From NCBI RefSeq assembly GCF_024806835.1, contig NZ_JANTYU010000003.1:538570-602569 (forward strand): a stretch of 64,000 nt of DNA. The letters run 5' to 3'. Shown one piece after another: positions 48,301 to 60,284 of the stretch. A model generated the notes under the pieces. The model did no database searches. It had not been told where the DNA came from and worked only from the letters and a program-made list of their open reading frames with translations. This stretch comes from Xanthomonas sp. 3793. Lineage in GTDB: Bacteria > Pseudomonadota > Gammaproteobacteria > Xanthomonadales > Xanthomonadaceae. Position 1 is the first letter of the stretch. The number at the start of each line of letters is the position of its first letter. The position numbers and the translations under genes were made by a program.

Positions 48301-48645
48301 ATGAGTGCCATCCCACCGCCGATCCATCCCTCGTCCAGCGCCGCACCCGGCCCGGTGCCCAATCACCTGATCTGGGCGATCGTCTCCACCGTGCTCGGCT
48401 TCTGCCTGTGCTGCCCGTCCCTGATTCCCGGCATCGTGGCGATCGTGTTCTCCAGCAAGGTCAACGGCCTGCTCAACCAGGGCGACATCGACGGCGCGCG
48501 GCGCGCCTCCAACACCGCCAAGACCTGGTGCATCGTGACCAGCGTACTGGCCGCGATCGGCCTGCTGATCAACATCGGCATGGTCGCCACTGGCGGCATG
48601 CAGGGCTACACGGATTACATGCAGCAGCTGCAGCACATGCAGTAA
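48301..48645 (+). CDS. CD225/dispanin family membrane protein
   Basis: 114 residues. A Pro-rich N-terminus (PPPIHPSSSAAPGPV) precedes two membrane helices (about 24-52 and 78-98) around the conserved CCPSLIPGIVAIVFSSKVNG and GDIDGARRASNTAKTWC; this is the CD225 signature also found in animal IFITM proteins. Function in bacteria is unknown. Strong Shine-Dalgarno GGAG. The TAA stop shares its last A with the ATG of the DUF2752 gene, so the pair is translationally coupled, as often seen for this pair. Confidence 0.88.
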   Translation: MSAIPPPIHPSSSAAPGPVPNHLIWAIVSTVLGFCLCCPSLIPGIVAIVFSSKVNGLLNQGDIDGARRASNTAKTWCIVTSVLAAIGLLINIGMVATGGMQGYTDYMQQLQHMQ

Positions 48646-49055
48646 TGGAACTGCGTCCACGCCATTGGCTTGGACTGGGGGCGGCCACCAGCGTGGCCGC
48701 CTTTGGCGTGTCGCTGCTGTACCGCTTCGACCCGAACGCGAGCAACAGCCCGTTCCCGCCCTGCGTCTTCCGCACCGTCACCGGCTGCTACTGCCCCGGT
48801 TGCGGCATGACCCGCGCGTTGTACGCGTTGGTGCATTTCGATCTTCCCGGCGCCTTCGCCATGAATCCGGCCGCCGTGCTCGGCCTGTTCACCCTGCCCG
48901 GCCTGATCGCCTGGAAAGCCGGCTGGCGTGCGCGCTGGTTCGCCCCGGTAGTGAACGTGATGTCCGAGCCGAAATTCTGGCTCTGGGCATTGCCCACGTA
49001 CTGGATTGCACGGAATCTGCCGTGGCTTCCGTTTACCTTGCTGGCACCGGGTTAA
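48645..49055 (+). CDS. DUF2752 membrane protein
   Basis: 136 residues. Core TVTGCYCPGCGMTRALYALV is the DUF2752 hallmark (CPxCGxTR), followed by FAMNPAAVLGLFTLP. Three membrane helices. It starts at the ATG overlapping the CD225 stop codon by one base. The two genes form a small operon whose function is unknown; DUF2752 and CD225 proteins are commonly neighbours. Confidence 0.88.
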   Translation: MELRPRHWLGLGAATSVAAFGVSLLYRFDPNASNSPFPPCVFRTVTGCYCPGCGMTRALYALVHFDLPGAFAMNPAAVLGLFTLPGLIAWKAGWRARWFAPVVNVMSEPKFWLWALPTYWIARNLPWLPFTLLAPG

Positions 49056-49180
49056 ATCGAAGAAAGACGTTGCGAAGCAATGCTTGATCGACAATTTCTG
49101 CTGACGAACCAGTCAAGGCGATGCCACTCAACGACGCGGCGCGATGTTGCACCAACCATTAGCCTTTACATGAGCAGGTT

Positions 49181-49627
49181 ATGGAAAATGGCCAATTTTG
49201 GCAGCTAATGAAACTTGTTGATCGTGCTGCACTGGAGGACGGAGACGAGGATCGCGCACTGGCCGCTCTTACATCGGCTTTAACGGCCATGGAGGCTGCA
49301 AGCATCGAAGCCTTCCATGAGCATCTTTCGCAGCATCTTTTCGCGATCGACGGAGAGAAGTACGCAGAAAATGCCAGCGACTCCGGGCAGTCTGATGATG
49401 GCTTCCTCTATGCCAGATGCTATGTGGTCGCTCGTGGCGAGGAATACTATTTCCGCGTAAAAAGAAATCCGATTGAAATGCAACGCTCGGCTGATCAATG
49501 GTACGAGTCGCTGCTTTACGTCGCTCCAAACGCCTGGGCAGCAGCCAGCGGCAGCGACCCATCAGAGTGGGAATTCGAGTCAACTGTTAGCTATGAATCG
49601 GGCAGCAACCCCGATCTATGGGCTTAG
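49181..49627 (+). CDS. DUF4240-domain protein
   Basis: 148 residues. MENGQFWQLMKLVDRAALED and SDDGFLYARCYVVARGEEYY fit the DUF4240 family, small cytoplasmic proteins of unknown function often found near toxin or immunity genes. GC content is clearly lower than in neighbouring genes and the codon use is less biased, a sign of recent transfer. GAGCAGG precedes the ATG. No partner gene is next to it; an IR (49687-49730) lies downstream. Confidence 0.75.
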   Translation: MENGQFWQLMKLVDRAALEDGDEDRALAALTSALTAMEAASIEAFHEHLSQHLFAIDGEKYAENASDSGQSDDGFLYARCYVVARGEEYYFRVKRNPIEMQRSADQWYESLLYVAPNAWAAASGSDPSEWEFESTVSYESGSNPDLWA

Positions 49628-49686
49628 GCCAGCGGCACATAACGTGCTACCGAAACCGACACGTCTCACAAGCCGATTTACTTCAG

Positions 49687-49730
49687 ACGTTGAACCGTAG
49701 CGGACAATTCAACGGGCACGGGTTCAACGT
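49687..49730. repeat. 10-bp perfect inverted repeat after the DUF4240 gene
   Basis: ACGTTGAACC (49687-49696) and GGTTCAACGT (49721-49730) are perfect inverted repeats with a 24-nt spacer. Hairpin-forming; may mark a recombination end or a weak terminator. Confidence 0.6.
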
Positions 49731-49860
49731 GTAAAGCCACGCAAGCAGTACTATTAACCGCCGGACCTGGAATCAAACACTTGCGCTGAAATGATGAAAG
49801 CCTGGTGCCAGGACGGCAAACAATGCAGCGCTTGAAACTATTTTAGTTTGGCGCGCAACA

Positions 49861-50754
49861 TCACCGCACCCACCCGGCAATCACCAACAACGCCAGCACC
49901 ACCATCCACAGCAGCAGCACGCGCCAGACCAGGCTCATTGCATCGCGCACTTCCGGCAGCCGGCGCCAGACCGGCACCAGTCCAGAATCGGTGTAGTCGT
50001 GCGCTTCTTCGCGTAGCTCGGCACTGACGCTGGCACGCGCAACCGCACCGAGAAAATGCGGCTCCAACGTCCAGCGATTGCCGTGCGCCTCGCGCCAGGC
50101 GCGAAACACCGTCTCGAAATTGCCCACCAGCGCCATCGACACTGTCATCAACTGCGCCACCGGCCATTCCAATGCGGCCAGCAGCCAGCGCGCGCCGGCA
50201 AGGTTGCGTGGAGGTAGCAGCACGGTCAGGGGGCTTTCCACCGCCAGCGCAGTCAGGCGATACACCACCGCGCCGAACGGGCCCAGCAACAGAAACCACC
50301 ACAGCACCGCAAACCAGCGCCGCAGGCCGTTGACCACCACCGCTTCGACCAGCGATGGCGCATCCTCGTGCACGCTGCCGCCGGCGGCCTGCAACTGCGA
50401 GATCGCGTCGCGTCGCGCACCCGGCGCGTCGGCATCGATCACCGCCTCGACATCGCGGTCCAGATCGCGCGGGCCCCAGGTCCAGGCCAGCACCGCTACG
50501 CCGAACAGCAGCGACAGGAATCCATGCCAGACATCGTCCAGCAACCACTGCAGCACGATCGCCACCAGCAGCACCGGCAACAGCGCAAGCAGGAATCCGT
50601 AGCGGCCCTGCCAGGCGCCACGCCCGGCAGCATGACTGTCCAGCCGGCGCAGCCAATGGCCAAACCATTCAAAACGGCGCAGCCTGGCCACCTGCGCCGG
50701 GACCAGATGGCCCAGCGTGAGTGCGACGACGACGGCAACCAGGGTGGTGAACAT
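49861..50754 (-). CDS. ampE: AmpE-like regulatory membrane protein
   Basis: 297 residues with four or more membrane helices; starts MFTTLVAVVVALTLGHLVPA and continues FEWFGHWLRRLDSHAAGRGAW. This is the AmpE/CobD-like family; AmpE is the inner-membrane partner of the AmpD amidase in beta-lactamase induction and peptidoglycan recycling. ampD is not adjacent here. It lies next to nudC on the same strand, 133 bp apart, so co-transcription is possible but not certain. Confidence 0.87.
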   Translation of the reverse strand: MFTTLVAVVVALTLGHLVPAQVARLRRFEWFGHWLRRLDSHAAGRGAWQGRYGFLLALLPVLLVAIVLQWLLDDVWHGFLSLLFGVAVLAWTWGPRDLDRDVEAVIDADAPGARRDAISQLQAAGGSVHEDAPSLVEAVVVNGLRRWFAVLWWFLLLGPFGAVVYRLTALAVESPLTVLLPPRNLAGARWLLAALEWPVAQLMTVSMALVGNFETVFRAWREAHGNRWTLEPHFLGAVARASVSAELREEAHDYTDSGLVPVWRRLPEVRDAMSLVWRVLLLWMVVLALLVIAGWVR

Positions 50755-50887
50755 GGGTGTCCCTCCTCAGCCGAGTCTAGCCGAGCGGGCACAACCGCCC
50801 TGTAACGCGTTTCGCGTGCCGGCACCGTACGCAACCGCCAGCGGCGCCAGCGCGCTTGCCCACGGGATGCGCTTGCAGCCGGCGCCG

Positions 50888-51787
50888 TCAGCCATGGGTG
50901 CGATACCAGTGCTCGATCAGCGCGCGCGCAATCGAAATCGCAGGCGGCAGCCCGATCCCGTCGTCACCACCTTGTCCAGCCAGCGCTGCGCCGACCTCGG
51001 CATGGCTCACCCAGCGCGCATCTTCCAGTTCACCGGTCACCTGCGGCACTTCGGTTGCGGCCGCATGCGCGGTAAAGCCCAGCATCAGCGCCCCCGGGAA
51101 TGGCCACGGCTGCGCACCGACATAGCTGCAGTGCTGGATCCGCACGCGGGTTTCTTCATGCACCTCGCGCGCCACCGTCTGTTCCAGCGACTCGCCCGGC
51201 TCCACGAATCCGGCGATCACCGAATAACGCCGCGGCGCCCAGCTCGCCTGGCGGCCCAACAGCAACCGTTGCCCGTCGCTGACCGCAACGATGATAGCCG
51301 GGTCCACGCGTGGGTAGTGCTCGGTCTGGCACTGCGTGCAATGCGCGATGAAGCCGGCGCGGCGGAACACGATCGCCCCGCCGCACACGCCGCAAAAGCG
51401 CGTGCGCGACTGCCAGTGCAGCATGGCCCGCGCATACGACGCCGTCGTGGCGATCTCCGCCGGCCATTCGGCCGCTGCCTGGCGCAGATCCACCCGCTGC
51501 GGCGCCTTGATGTCGAGCGGGTCGGCCGACAGGCAGAACCAGCCCTGGCCATCGCGCACGCCCAGGAAGATTGCCGCCTCCGGACTATCGGCGAGCGCTG
51601 CGCCCTGCAGCAACAACGGCTGCCCCTGCGCATCGGCCAGGGCGGTGCCCTTGGCGTCGATCAACAGCACCTGGCCTTGTGGCCACAATTGCGCCAACGC
51701 GGCGGGATCGTCGCGCAAGGCATCGCCACGATCGAGCGGCGCGTGGGTGAAGGCAAAACCGGACAACGGAAGAGTAGATGCTGACAT
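50888..51787 (-). CDS. nudC: NAD(H) pyrophosphatase / NAD-cap decapping enzyme NudC
   Basis: A Nudix hydrolase that cleaves NAD(H) and removes NAD caps from RNA 5' ends. 299 residues: N-terminal domain, a zinc ribbon (FCGVCGGAIVFRRAGFIAHC, then CTQCQ), and the Nudix box GFVEPGESLEQTVAREVHEE with the NudC-specific QPWPFP motif. In the Nudix box the usual Gly after EE is Arg (EETRV). The start at 51787 (MSASTLPLSGFAF) is the best N-terminus; the frame is open upstream. Confidence 0.93.
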   Translation of the reverse strand: MSASTLPLSGFAFTHAPLDRGDALRDDPAALAQLWPQGQVLLIDAKGTALADAQGQPLLLQGAALADSPEAAIFLGVRDGQGWFCLSADPLDIKAPQRVDLRQAAAEWPAEIATTASYARAMLHWQSRTRFCGVCGGAIVFRRAGFIAHCTQCQTEHYPRVDPAIIVAVSDGQRLLLGRQASWAPRRYSVIAGFVEPGESLEQTVAREVHEETRVRIQHCSYVGAQPWPFPGALMLGFTAHAAATEVPQVTGELEDARWVSHAEVGAALAGQGGDDGIGLPPAISIARALIEHWYRTHG

Positions 51788-52102
51788 CGGCGCAAGCCTG
51801 CCGATAATTGGCGACACCCGCAACCGGCAGCGCATGATGATCGGCCCAGGCGCGCGCAGCGGGCGCTCGCACTTGTTGCAGGTCGCCGGTGAAGACAAGC
51901 GGTTCGACAATGCCGGCGCCGTGCGCCCGCAGCGCGATCTATCGAAAGGCGCTTGCGTGCCCTGCTGCGTCGATCTTCGCAGCGGTGCTGAGCAATTGCG
52001 CTGGATCAGCGCACCTCGGCCAGCCGTGCTGCAGACACCCGTCGACGCGCCAACGCGCCGACAAACGATCGCAAGCACGCGACCGAAACCGGCCGAACAG
52101 CC
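51788..52102. other. Gene-free region between nudC and erpA
   Basis: About 315 bp with no recognisable gene, repeat or terminator. It should contain the nudC promoter on the minus strand. Confidence 0.35.
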
Positions 52103-52495
52103 TCAGACGCTGAAGCTGCTACCGCACCCGCAGGTGGTCTTGGCGTTGGGATTGCGGATCACGAACTGCGCGCCGGTCAGGCTCTCGGTGTAGTCCACCT
52201 CGGCGCCCATCAGGTATTGCAGGCTGAGCGGGTCGACCAGCAGCGTCACGCCATCGGTGGCCACGGCCAGATCGTCTTCGGCGCGGTTCTCGTCGAATTC
52301 GAAACCGTACTGGAAGCCGGAACACCCGCCTCCCTGGATATACACGCGCAACGCCAGCTCGGCGTTGCCCTCTTCCTGGATCAGCTCGCGCACCTTGGCG
52401 GCGGCGGCTCCAGAAAAGTTCAGCGGCCGGTCGATGGACTGATAGTCCGGGTCCGGGGCCGGGGCGGCAGTGGGAAGCGAAACGAGCGTACTCAT
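52103..52495 (-). CDS. erpA: Iron-sulfur cluster insertion protein ErpA
   Basis: A-type [Fe-S] carrier that delivers clusters to apo-proteins, including isoprenoid enzymes. 130 residues with the three conserved cysteines in [13 protein letters not shown] and the C-terminal TTCGCGSSF. The start at 52495 ([14 protein letters not shown]) gives a slightly extended N-terminus ahead of the conserved [15 protein letters not shown]. It is 80 bp after the bactofilin gene on the same strand; DUF6776-bactofilin-erpA is a recurrent neighbourhood in Xanthomonadaceae. Confidence 0.95.
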   Translation of the reverse strand: MSTLVSLPTAAPAPDPDYQSIDRPLNFSGAAAAKVRELIQEEGNAELALRVYIQGGGCSGFQYGFEFDENRAEDDLAVATDGVTLLVDPLSLQYLMGAEVDYTESLTGAQFVIRNPNAKTTCGCGSSFSV

Positions 52496-52575
52496 GGCGT
52501 CAGCATGGGGGCCAGGCGGCCCCACTTCAAGCAGGCCGTGCCGGCCAGACGCTCCGGCTTCAGCCGCGCGCCCGC

Positions 52576-53025
52576 TCAGGCCTCTGCGGTTTCGGCCTGC
52601 AGGGCCTTGGCCGGCTCGGTGCGGCTGGCTTCCGGGGCCGGCAAAGCGGCGGTCGCGCCTGCGGTGGCGGCATGGATCAACCGCCCGGTGAGCTGCGCGC
52701 CGGCGCTCATTTCCACCACCTGGTAGTGCACGTTGCCCTGCACCCGCGCATTGGCTGCCAGTTCGACCCGCTCGGCCGCATGCACGTCGCCGGTCAGCTG
52801 ACCATTGATGATCACGATCGGCGCACGCACTTCGCCCTCGATGCTGCCTTGCTCGGCCACCGTCAAGGTGGCGCTGGCGCCTTCTTCGGCAATCACCTTG
52901 CCCAGGATGCGGCCTTCCACATACAGCCCGCCACTGAACATCAGGTCGCCGCGGATCACCACCTGCGGCCCGATCAAGGTATCGACCACGGTCTGCGCAC
53001 CACGGTTGGATTTGTTTCCGAACAT
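52576..53025 (-). CDS. Bactofilin (polymer-forming cytoskeletal protein)
   Basis: 149 residues. The bactofilin beta-helix core runs from about 18 to 115, with a regular repeating pattern ([60 protein letters not shown]). Bactofilins self-assemble without nucleotide into filaments that localise cell-wall or polar functions. The C-terminal tail is Ala/Glu-rich and disordered. Three nt separate it from the DUF6776 gene, so they are co-translated. Confidence 0.93.
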   Translation of the reverse strand: MFGNKSNRGAQTVVDTLIGPQVVIRGDLMFSGGLYVEGRILGKVIAEEGASATLTVAEQGSIEGEVRAPIVIINGQLTGDVHAAERVELAANARVQGNVHYQVVEMSAGAQLTGRLIHAATAGATAALPAPEASRTEPAKALQAETAEA

Positions 53026-53028
53026 GAG

Positions 53029-53772
53029 CTACTCCCCCGCGCCATTGCCGGCGACTTTCCAATCGAATGTCTGATTGACCGGCGCCCCATCGCCGCTCAG
53101 GGAGATTTTGACACGTTGCGGGGTGAAATCCTTCGGCAGGATCACGCTGCCGTCCAACTGCTGGAAATAGCGGAACGAATACGGCTGAGCGGCGGCCTCG
53201 GGCTTCTGGTGCAGCTCGTTCCAGCTCACCGTCACCAGCTTGCCGGAACGCACGCCCTCCACCGCAAAGCGCAGCTGCCCCTGACTGATCGCGCCGCGGT
53301 TGAGGTTCTGGGTCAGCACGACGCTGTAGTTCCAGGTGCCGCCGGCCTCGGCGGTGAACTGCACCGAGTGCGCGTTCAGCCCCTTGCGCTGCGCAGTGGA
53401 ACCCACCAGCCGCTCATAAAAGGCCACATCGGCGCGCAAGGCGGCGATCTGTTCGTCGCGCTCGGCCAGCGAGGCCTGCACTTCGGTATTGGCCGCGCGG
53501 CTGATCTTGTCGGACATCGCCAGATTGACCTGGCGCTGCTGCAATTGTTCGATCAGCTTGCGCTGCTGGGCCTGGCTGCGCTGGGCCTGCTGCAACGCCG
53601 TCTCGGCCTCGACCAGGCGCGGCGCCGCAGTGCGGCTGGCCATCCACCACACCCCGCCCAGGGAGGCCAGCCACAGCAGGACGATCACGATCCACAGCCA
53701 GCGGCCGCTGGAAGGGCCACCGCCCGGCTCCCGTTGGACGATCTGAACGCGTGCGGCTGGTCTCATGGGCAT
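53029..53772 (-). CDS. DUF6776-type membrane protein, bactofilin partner
   Basis: 247 residues. One N-terminal membrane helix (about 24-44, [20 protein letters not shown]), a coiled-coil region (about 55-105, Gln/Glu-rich) and a periplasmic beta domain (about 130-240, including [20 protein letters not shown]). The helix-coiled-coil-beta arrangement and adjacency to bactofilin are the family hallmarks; the function is unproven but a membrane anchor for bactofilin is plausible. Start at 53772 or at a second Met two codons later. Confidence 0.8.
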   Translation of the reverse strand: MPMRPAARVQIVQREPGGGPSSGRWLWIVIVLLWLASLGGVWWMASRTAAPRLVEAETALQQAQRSQAQQRKLIEQLQQRQVNLAMSDKISRAANTEVQASLAERDEQIAALRADVAFYERLVGSTAQRKGLNAHSVQFTAEAGGTWNYSVVLTQNLNRGAISQGQLRFAVEGVRSGKLVTVSWNELHQKPEAAAQPYSFRYFQQLDGSVILPKDFTPQRVKISLSGDGAPVNQTFDWKVAGNGAGE

Positions 53773-53894
53773 CGGGTCCGGACGGGCCGGCGCTGTGGGC
53801 GGCGGCGTAGTGTGCCAGAGCCTCAGCAGCGGTCACGCTGGCGCTCGGCCGGCGGTTATCCGATAGTTCCGTATTGTTCGCAGGAAGCAACGCC

Positions 53895-54521
53895 ATGAGC
53901 GAAGCCCATCTGTTCGTGATCGGCATCCTGCTGGCCTGGCTGGCCGGCATCCGCGTCTATCTCACCGTGTTCGGCGTCGGCCTGGCCGGCCTGCTCGGCT
54001 GGATCGAGCTGCCGCCGGCGCTGCATCCAGCGCAATCATGGTGGGTGCTGGGCACGTCCGGTGCGCTGGCGGTGGCCGAATTCTTCGCCGACAAGATCCC
54101 CGGCGTGGATTCGGGCTGGGACCTGCTGCAGACGCTGGCACGGGTGCCGGCCGGCGCGTTTCTGGCCGCGGCCACGCTGTCGCCGGACGGTGATCTGAGC
54201 ACGGGCGTGCTGGCCGCCGGCGCCGGCGTGGCACTGACCAGCCACACCCTCAAGGCCGGCACCCGCGCCTTGCTCAACACCTCGCCGGAACCGGCCAGCA
54301 ACTGGGTCGCCTCGCTGGCCGAAGACACCATCGCTACCACCGCGTTGGCGCTGGCCCTGGCGCATCCATGGTTGGCGTTGGGTCTGGCGGTGGGGTCCAG
54401 CGTGTTGGTCGCGCTGGTGGTGTGGTGGGTCTGGCGCTTGCTGTGGCGTGGGATGCGCCGGCTGGTCGCGCCGATGCGCCCGGCAAGCATGCCGGCTGCA
54501 CGCCGCTCACCGCTATCGTGA
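53895..54521 (+). CDS. DUF4126 membrane protein
   Basis: 208 residues with four to five membrane helices; starts SEAHLFVIGILLAWLAGIRV, and contains the conserved ADKIPGVDSGWDLLQTLAR and ASLAEDTIATTALALALAHP. This is DUF4126, a conserved membrane family of unknown function. The ATG at 53895 is preceded by AGGAAG. It diverges from the DUF6776 gene (122 bp). Confidence 0.85.
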   Translation: MSEAHLFVIGILLAWLAGIRVYLTVFGVGLAGLLGWIELPPALHPAQSWWVLGTSGALAVAEFFADKIPGVDSGWDLLQTLARVPAGAFLAAATLSPDGDLSTGVLAAGAGVALTSHTLKAGTRALLNTSPEPASNWVASLAEDTIATTALALALAHPWLALGLAVGSSVLVALVVWWVWRLLWRGMRRLVAPMRPASMPAARRSPLS

Positions 54522-54559
54522 AGTTCATCGCATAATCATCGCGACTGCAGGGAGTATCG

Positions 54560-56524
54560 ATGGCCGCCCGAGATCCGGTTCCTTTCACCACCCGTGACGA
54601 CACCGCCACGCGTAATCGCCCGCTGCGCGCGGAGACGCCGCCGGCCGATTACTGGCGCCGCTGGGCCGACGAGTCTGCCGGCGCGCCCGACGACAGCGCG
54701 CCGGTGAGTGCGGCGATCATTCCCGCGCCCGCCGCGACCAACATTCCCAGCCACGCCGCGCCCATCGCACCGGCGCGTGCCGCGGCCAATGCCGGCGCAA
54801 CGCGTGTTGCGGCAGCGCCGTCGCCGTCCTCCGCAGTGCCCGCGGTCAGAGCCGATGACGGCAACAACGTCGCGGCCGATGCGCCGTATCGCGTCCTGAT
54901 CGTCGAAGACGACCGCTCGCAGGCCTTGTTCGCACAAAGCGTGCTGCATGGCGCCGGCATGCACGCGCAGGTCGAAATGACCGCCGCCAGCGTGCCGCAG
55001 GCGATCCAGGACTATCACCCGGATCTGATCCTGATGGATCTGCACATGCCCGAGCTGGACGGCATCCGCCTGACCACCTTGATCCGCCAGCAGCCGGGGC
55101 AGCAGCTGCTGCCGATCGTCTTCCTCACCGGCGACCCGGACCCGGAGCGCCAGTTCGAAGTGCTCGACAGTGGCGCCGACGATTTCCTCACCAAACCGAT
55201 CCGCCCGCGCCACCTGATCGCCGCAGTGTCCAATCGCATCCGCCGCGCGCGCCAACAGGCGCTGCAGCTGGCCGGCGAGCAGGTCAGCGTGCGCAGCAAC
55301 CCGGAGACCGGCCTGCCCACGCGCGGCCACGTGATGGAACTGCTGGCCACTGCGCTGGAGCGCAAGCAGTCCGGCGGCCTGTTCTTCATCGAGATCGCCA
55401 GCGCACTCGGCCTGCGCGAACGCTACGGCTACGCCGCCTACGAACGCCTGATGACCCAGGCCGGGCATCGCCTGGCCAGTGCCGCCCAGCCGTATCCGCT
55501 GGCACGTCTGAACGACAACAGCTTCCTGCTGCTGGCCGTGGATATGGACGAGGCGGGTCTGGAACAACGCGCGCTGGACATCCGCGAGCGGCTGTCCGCC
55601 AACGCCTTCCCGGTGCGCGAGGAAGAATCGGTGCATGTGCGCTGCGCGATCGGCGCCGCGCCGCTGGGCCTGGGCTTCGACGACACCGGCAGCGCGCTGG
55701 AAGCGGTCGAGCGCACTGCGCTGCAGGCACGCCTGCGCAGCGACGGCGTGCAGACCTATCTGGCGCCCAGCCAGGCCGAGCAACAGGAACAACTGCGCCT
55801 GGTCGAAGGCCAGCTCGAACTGGCCTACCAGCCAATCGTGGCCGTGGCCGGCGGCGATACCGCGCAATACCAGGTGTTGCTGCGGCTGCGCCAGGCCGAC
55901 GGCACCCTGCTCTCGGCCGGCCAGGTGATTCCCGCCGCCGAAGCGGCCGGACGCATCGCCGACCTGGACCAGCAGGTCATGGATCACGCACTGGGCCTGC
56001 TGCATCTGTACCAGCACGCCAGCCCGCCGCTGCGCCTGTTCGTCTCGCAATCGCCGCGTACGCTGGCGCGCGATGCGTTCGCCGACTGGCTGCTCAAGGC
56101 ATTGGTCGAGCGCGGCGTGGCCGGGCAATCGCTGATCGTGGACCTGCGCCTGGACGATGCCCTGATCCACGCGGTAACCGTGCAGCAGTTCTGCGCCAAG
56201 CTGATGCCGGCCGGCGTGCAGTTCTGCCTGAGCCAGTTCGAGCCCGGCGACGAAGCCAACGCGCTGCTGAGCCAGTTGCCGCTGAGTTTCGTGCGCATGG
56301 CCAACCGTTTCGCCGATGCGCACGGCAATGCCGCGGTGCGCGACGAACTGCGCGGGGTGATCGACATCGCCCATCAGCGCGGCCTGCTGATCATCGGCCA
56401 GCGCATCGAAGACCCGCAGGCGGCCGCCGCGATGTGGATGAGCGGCGTGGACTTCATCCAGGGCAACCTGGTGCAGACGGTCGGCAAGGAACTGGATTTC
56501 GACTTCACGAACGCGGTGCTCTAA
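54560..56524 (+). CDS. Response regulator with degenerate GGDEF and EAL domains
   Basis: 654 residues: a Pro/Ala-rich N-terminal region (1-105), a receiver domain (about 110-230) with phospho-acceptor Asp160 (LILMDLHMP) and Lys in TKPIRP, a GGDEF-like domain (about 250-410) and an EAL-like domain (about 415-650). The GGDEF motif is replaced (RLNDNSF) and the EAL signature is YQVLLRL, with metal-binding residues missing, so neither diguanylate cyclase nor phosphodiesterase activity is expected. It may act as a c-di-GMP-binding or protein-interaction output. The stop abuts the ATG of a hybrid kinase with no gap, so they form a signalling pair. Confidence 0.88.
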   Translation: MAARDPVPFTTRDDTATRNRPLRAETPPADYWRRWADESAGAPDDSAPVSAAIIPAPAATNIPSHAAPIAPARAAANAGATRVAAAPSPSSAVPAVRADDGNNVAADAPYRVLIVEDDRSQALFAQSVLHGAGMHAQVEMTAASVPQAIQDYHPDLILMDLHMPELDGIRLTTLIRQQPGQQLLPIVFLTGDPDPERQFEVLDSGADDFLTKPIRPRHLIAAVSNRIRRARQQALQLAGEQVSVRSNPETGLPTRGHVMELLATALERKQSGGLFFIEIASALGLRERYGYAAYERLMTQAGHRLASAAQPYPLARLNDNSFLLLAVDMDEAGLEQRALDIRERLSANAFPVREEESVHVRCAIGAAPLGLGFDDTGSALEAVERTALQARLRSDGVQTYLAPSQAEQQEQLRLVEGQLELAYQPIVAVAGGDTAQYQVLLRLRQADGTLLSAGQVIPAAEAAGRIADLDQQVMDHALGLLHLYQHASPPLRLFVSQSPRTLARDAFADWLLKALVERGVAGQSLIVDLRLDDALIHAVTVQQFCAKLMPAGVQFCLSQFEPGDEANALLSQLPLSFVRMANRFADAHGNAAVRDELRGVIDIAHQRGLLIIGQRIEDPQAAAAMWMSGVDFIQGNLVQTVGKELDFDFTNAVL

Positions 56525-58822
<2,298 letters not shown>

Positions 58823-59548
58823 GCGATCACCGACCACGACCGCACTCAGCCTGCCTGGCAATCCAGTCAGACTCACCTGCAATCTAGCCAGACTCGCCTG
58901 CGATCCAATCAGATCGACCTGCAATCCAGGATGCTGCTGAAGTCAGATGCGGAGGGGCTGTATCCCTCTGGCCGGACACCAGCAGCCCAAGCCCGGGATC
59001 TCGGATTGGAGATTCCGGAGGCAATCTCGGATCGCATCGCATCGCATCGCATCGGGTCGACGCTCGGAGCTTGGAGCTTGGAGCTCGGAGCTCGGAGCGG
59101 AAGCGGAACATATAAGCCCCTCTCCCGCCGGGAGAAGGGTTAGGGTGAGGGTACGGAGCGAAGCGATAAACAGCGCGTCCCGCGTCGCTGTGGCGCCGTC
59201 CGCGCAACGCCATCTGCATCCAGCACGCATCATCAAACCCCAAGTCTGGAAGCGCGTCAGGTCACCAACACCTCATCACCGCACGCGCGTGCAGCCCACC
59301 GAGCATCCACGCCCAATGCGCCGGGGCATTGAACGGCGCAGAAGCGTCACACAGCAGAGGAGGCACAAGCCCTACGTCCATCGCAATGGAGAGTGGAACG
59401 ACGCTACCGGCAAACCCACCTGCGCCTCGCACGTCCAGCTGGATAGCCACGGCCACACCAAGCACCCGCGGCCCATCGCCCTTCCCTTCCCAACCTGCCA
59501 TCACCAACCTACCCCACTGCACCGACAGCAGCGCAGCGCTTACCGGGC
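58823..59548. other. Gene-free repeat-rich region between kinase and bfr
   Basis: About 725 bp with no gene. It holds a 21-bp tandem repeat (58854-58930), tandem GCATC (four copies near 59,034-59,053), a GGAGCTT/GGAGCTC tract (59,066-59,096) and a CCTCTCCCGCCGGGAG hairpin followed by GGTTAGGGTGAGGG (59,118-59,150). Confidence 0.5.
58854..58930. repeat. 21-bp tandem repeat after the hybrid kinase gene
   Basis: About three and a half units of the form CCTGCAATCYAGYCAGACTC (plus one base), starting about 30 nt after the kinase stop codon; units differ at several positions. Confidence 0.7.
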
Positions 59549-60019
59549 TCAGTCGTCCAGCTTGGTCAGCAGGTAATTGGGCTCGCCGATACGCGCGACC
59601 AGATCCAGCTGGGTTTCCAGCCAGTCGATGTGCTCTTCTTCCGACTCCAGGATGTCCACCAGCAACTGGCGGCTCACGTAGTCGTTGACGGTTTCCGCAT
59701 ACGCGACGGCTTCACGCAACACCGCGACCGCTTCGCGCTCCAGCGCCAGGTCGCAGCGGAACATCTCGGTCGGGTTCTCGCCGATCCGCAGCTTGCCCAG
59801 CGCCTGAAAATTGGGAAGCCCTTCGAGAAAGAGGATGCGGTCGGACAACTTGTCCGCATGCTTCATCTCGTCGATGGACTCCTTGTACTCATGCTCGGCC
59901 AGTTCTTTCAGGCCCCAGTTCTTCAGCATCTTGGCGTGCAGAAAATACTGGTTGATCGCAGTGAGTTCGTTGTAGAGCACCTTGTTGAGGTACTCGATGA
60001 CTTTGGTATCGCCCTTCAT
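59549..60019 (-). CDS. bfr: Bacterioferritin
   Basis: 24-subunit iron storage protein with haem. The 156-residue product has all ferroxidase ligands (Glu18, Glu51, His54, and later Glu and His in [16 protein letters not shown]), and Met52, the haem ligand. N-terminus [19 protein letters not shown] is canonical. It is downstream of bfd on the same strand with a 474-bp gap between bfd's start and bfr's start; a separate promoter is likely, but none stands out. Confidence 0.97.
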   Translation of the reverse strand: MKGDTKVIEYLNKVLYNELTAINQYFLHAKMLKNWGLKELAEHEYKESIDEMKHADKLSDRILFLEGLPNFQALGKLRIGENPTEMFRCDLALEREAVAVLREAVAYAETVNDYVSRQLLVDILESEEEHIDWLETQLDLVARIGEPNYLLTKLDD

Positions 60020-60284
60020 GCGATGTCTCCGAGACAGTGAGCCGGCCGCACTCTAACGCGTTGGCGCGGCGCATGAAGGAACGCGAATCGTGATCAGTTG
60101 CGTGCTGCCGAGAGCATGCGGCAAAGCCATGCGTGCCGCATCGAGGTGACCGCAGCAAGCCAGGAGACTGCCCAAGCCCCCCTCAATGCCAGACCGGCAT
60201 ACCAGCAGCTGCTGGAACCACCGCAGGAGTCAGAGACGTGCCACCCGTTGCAGCACCCGGCGCGCGATGGGCACGCCGCACCGC

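Noticed and set aside
48011..48304. 97-codon plus-strand frame before the CD225 gene
   Set aside because: No ribosome-binding site or recognisable features; ends inside the next gene's start and is likely a GC-rich shadow.
49687..49730. Possible integron attC site after the DUF4240 gene
   Set aside because: GTTGAAC and GTTCAAC are present but in the wrong order for the outer core sites of attC, and there is no integrase or second cassette.
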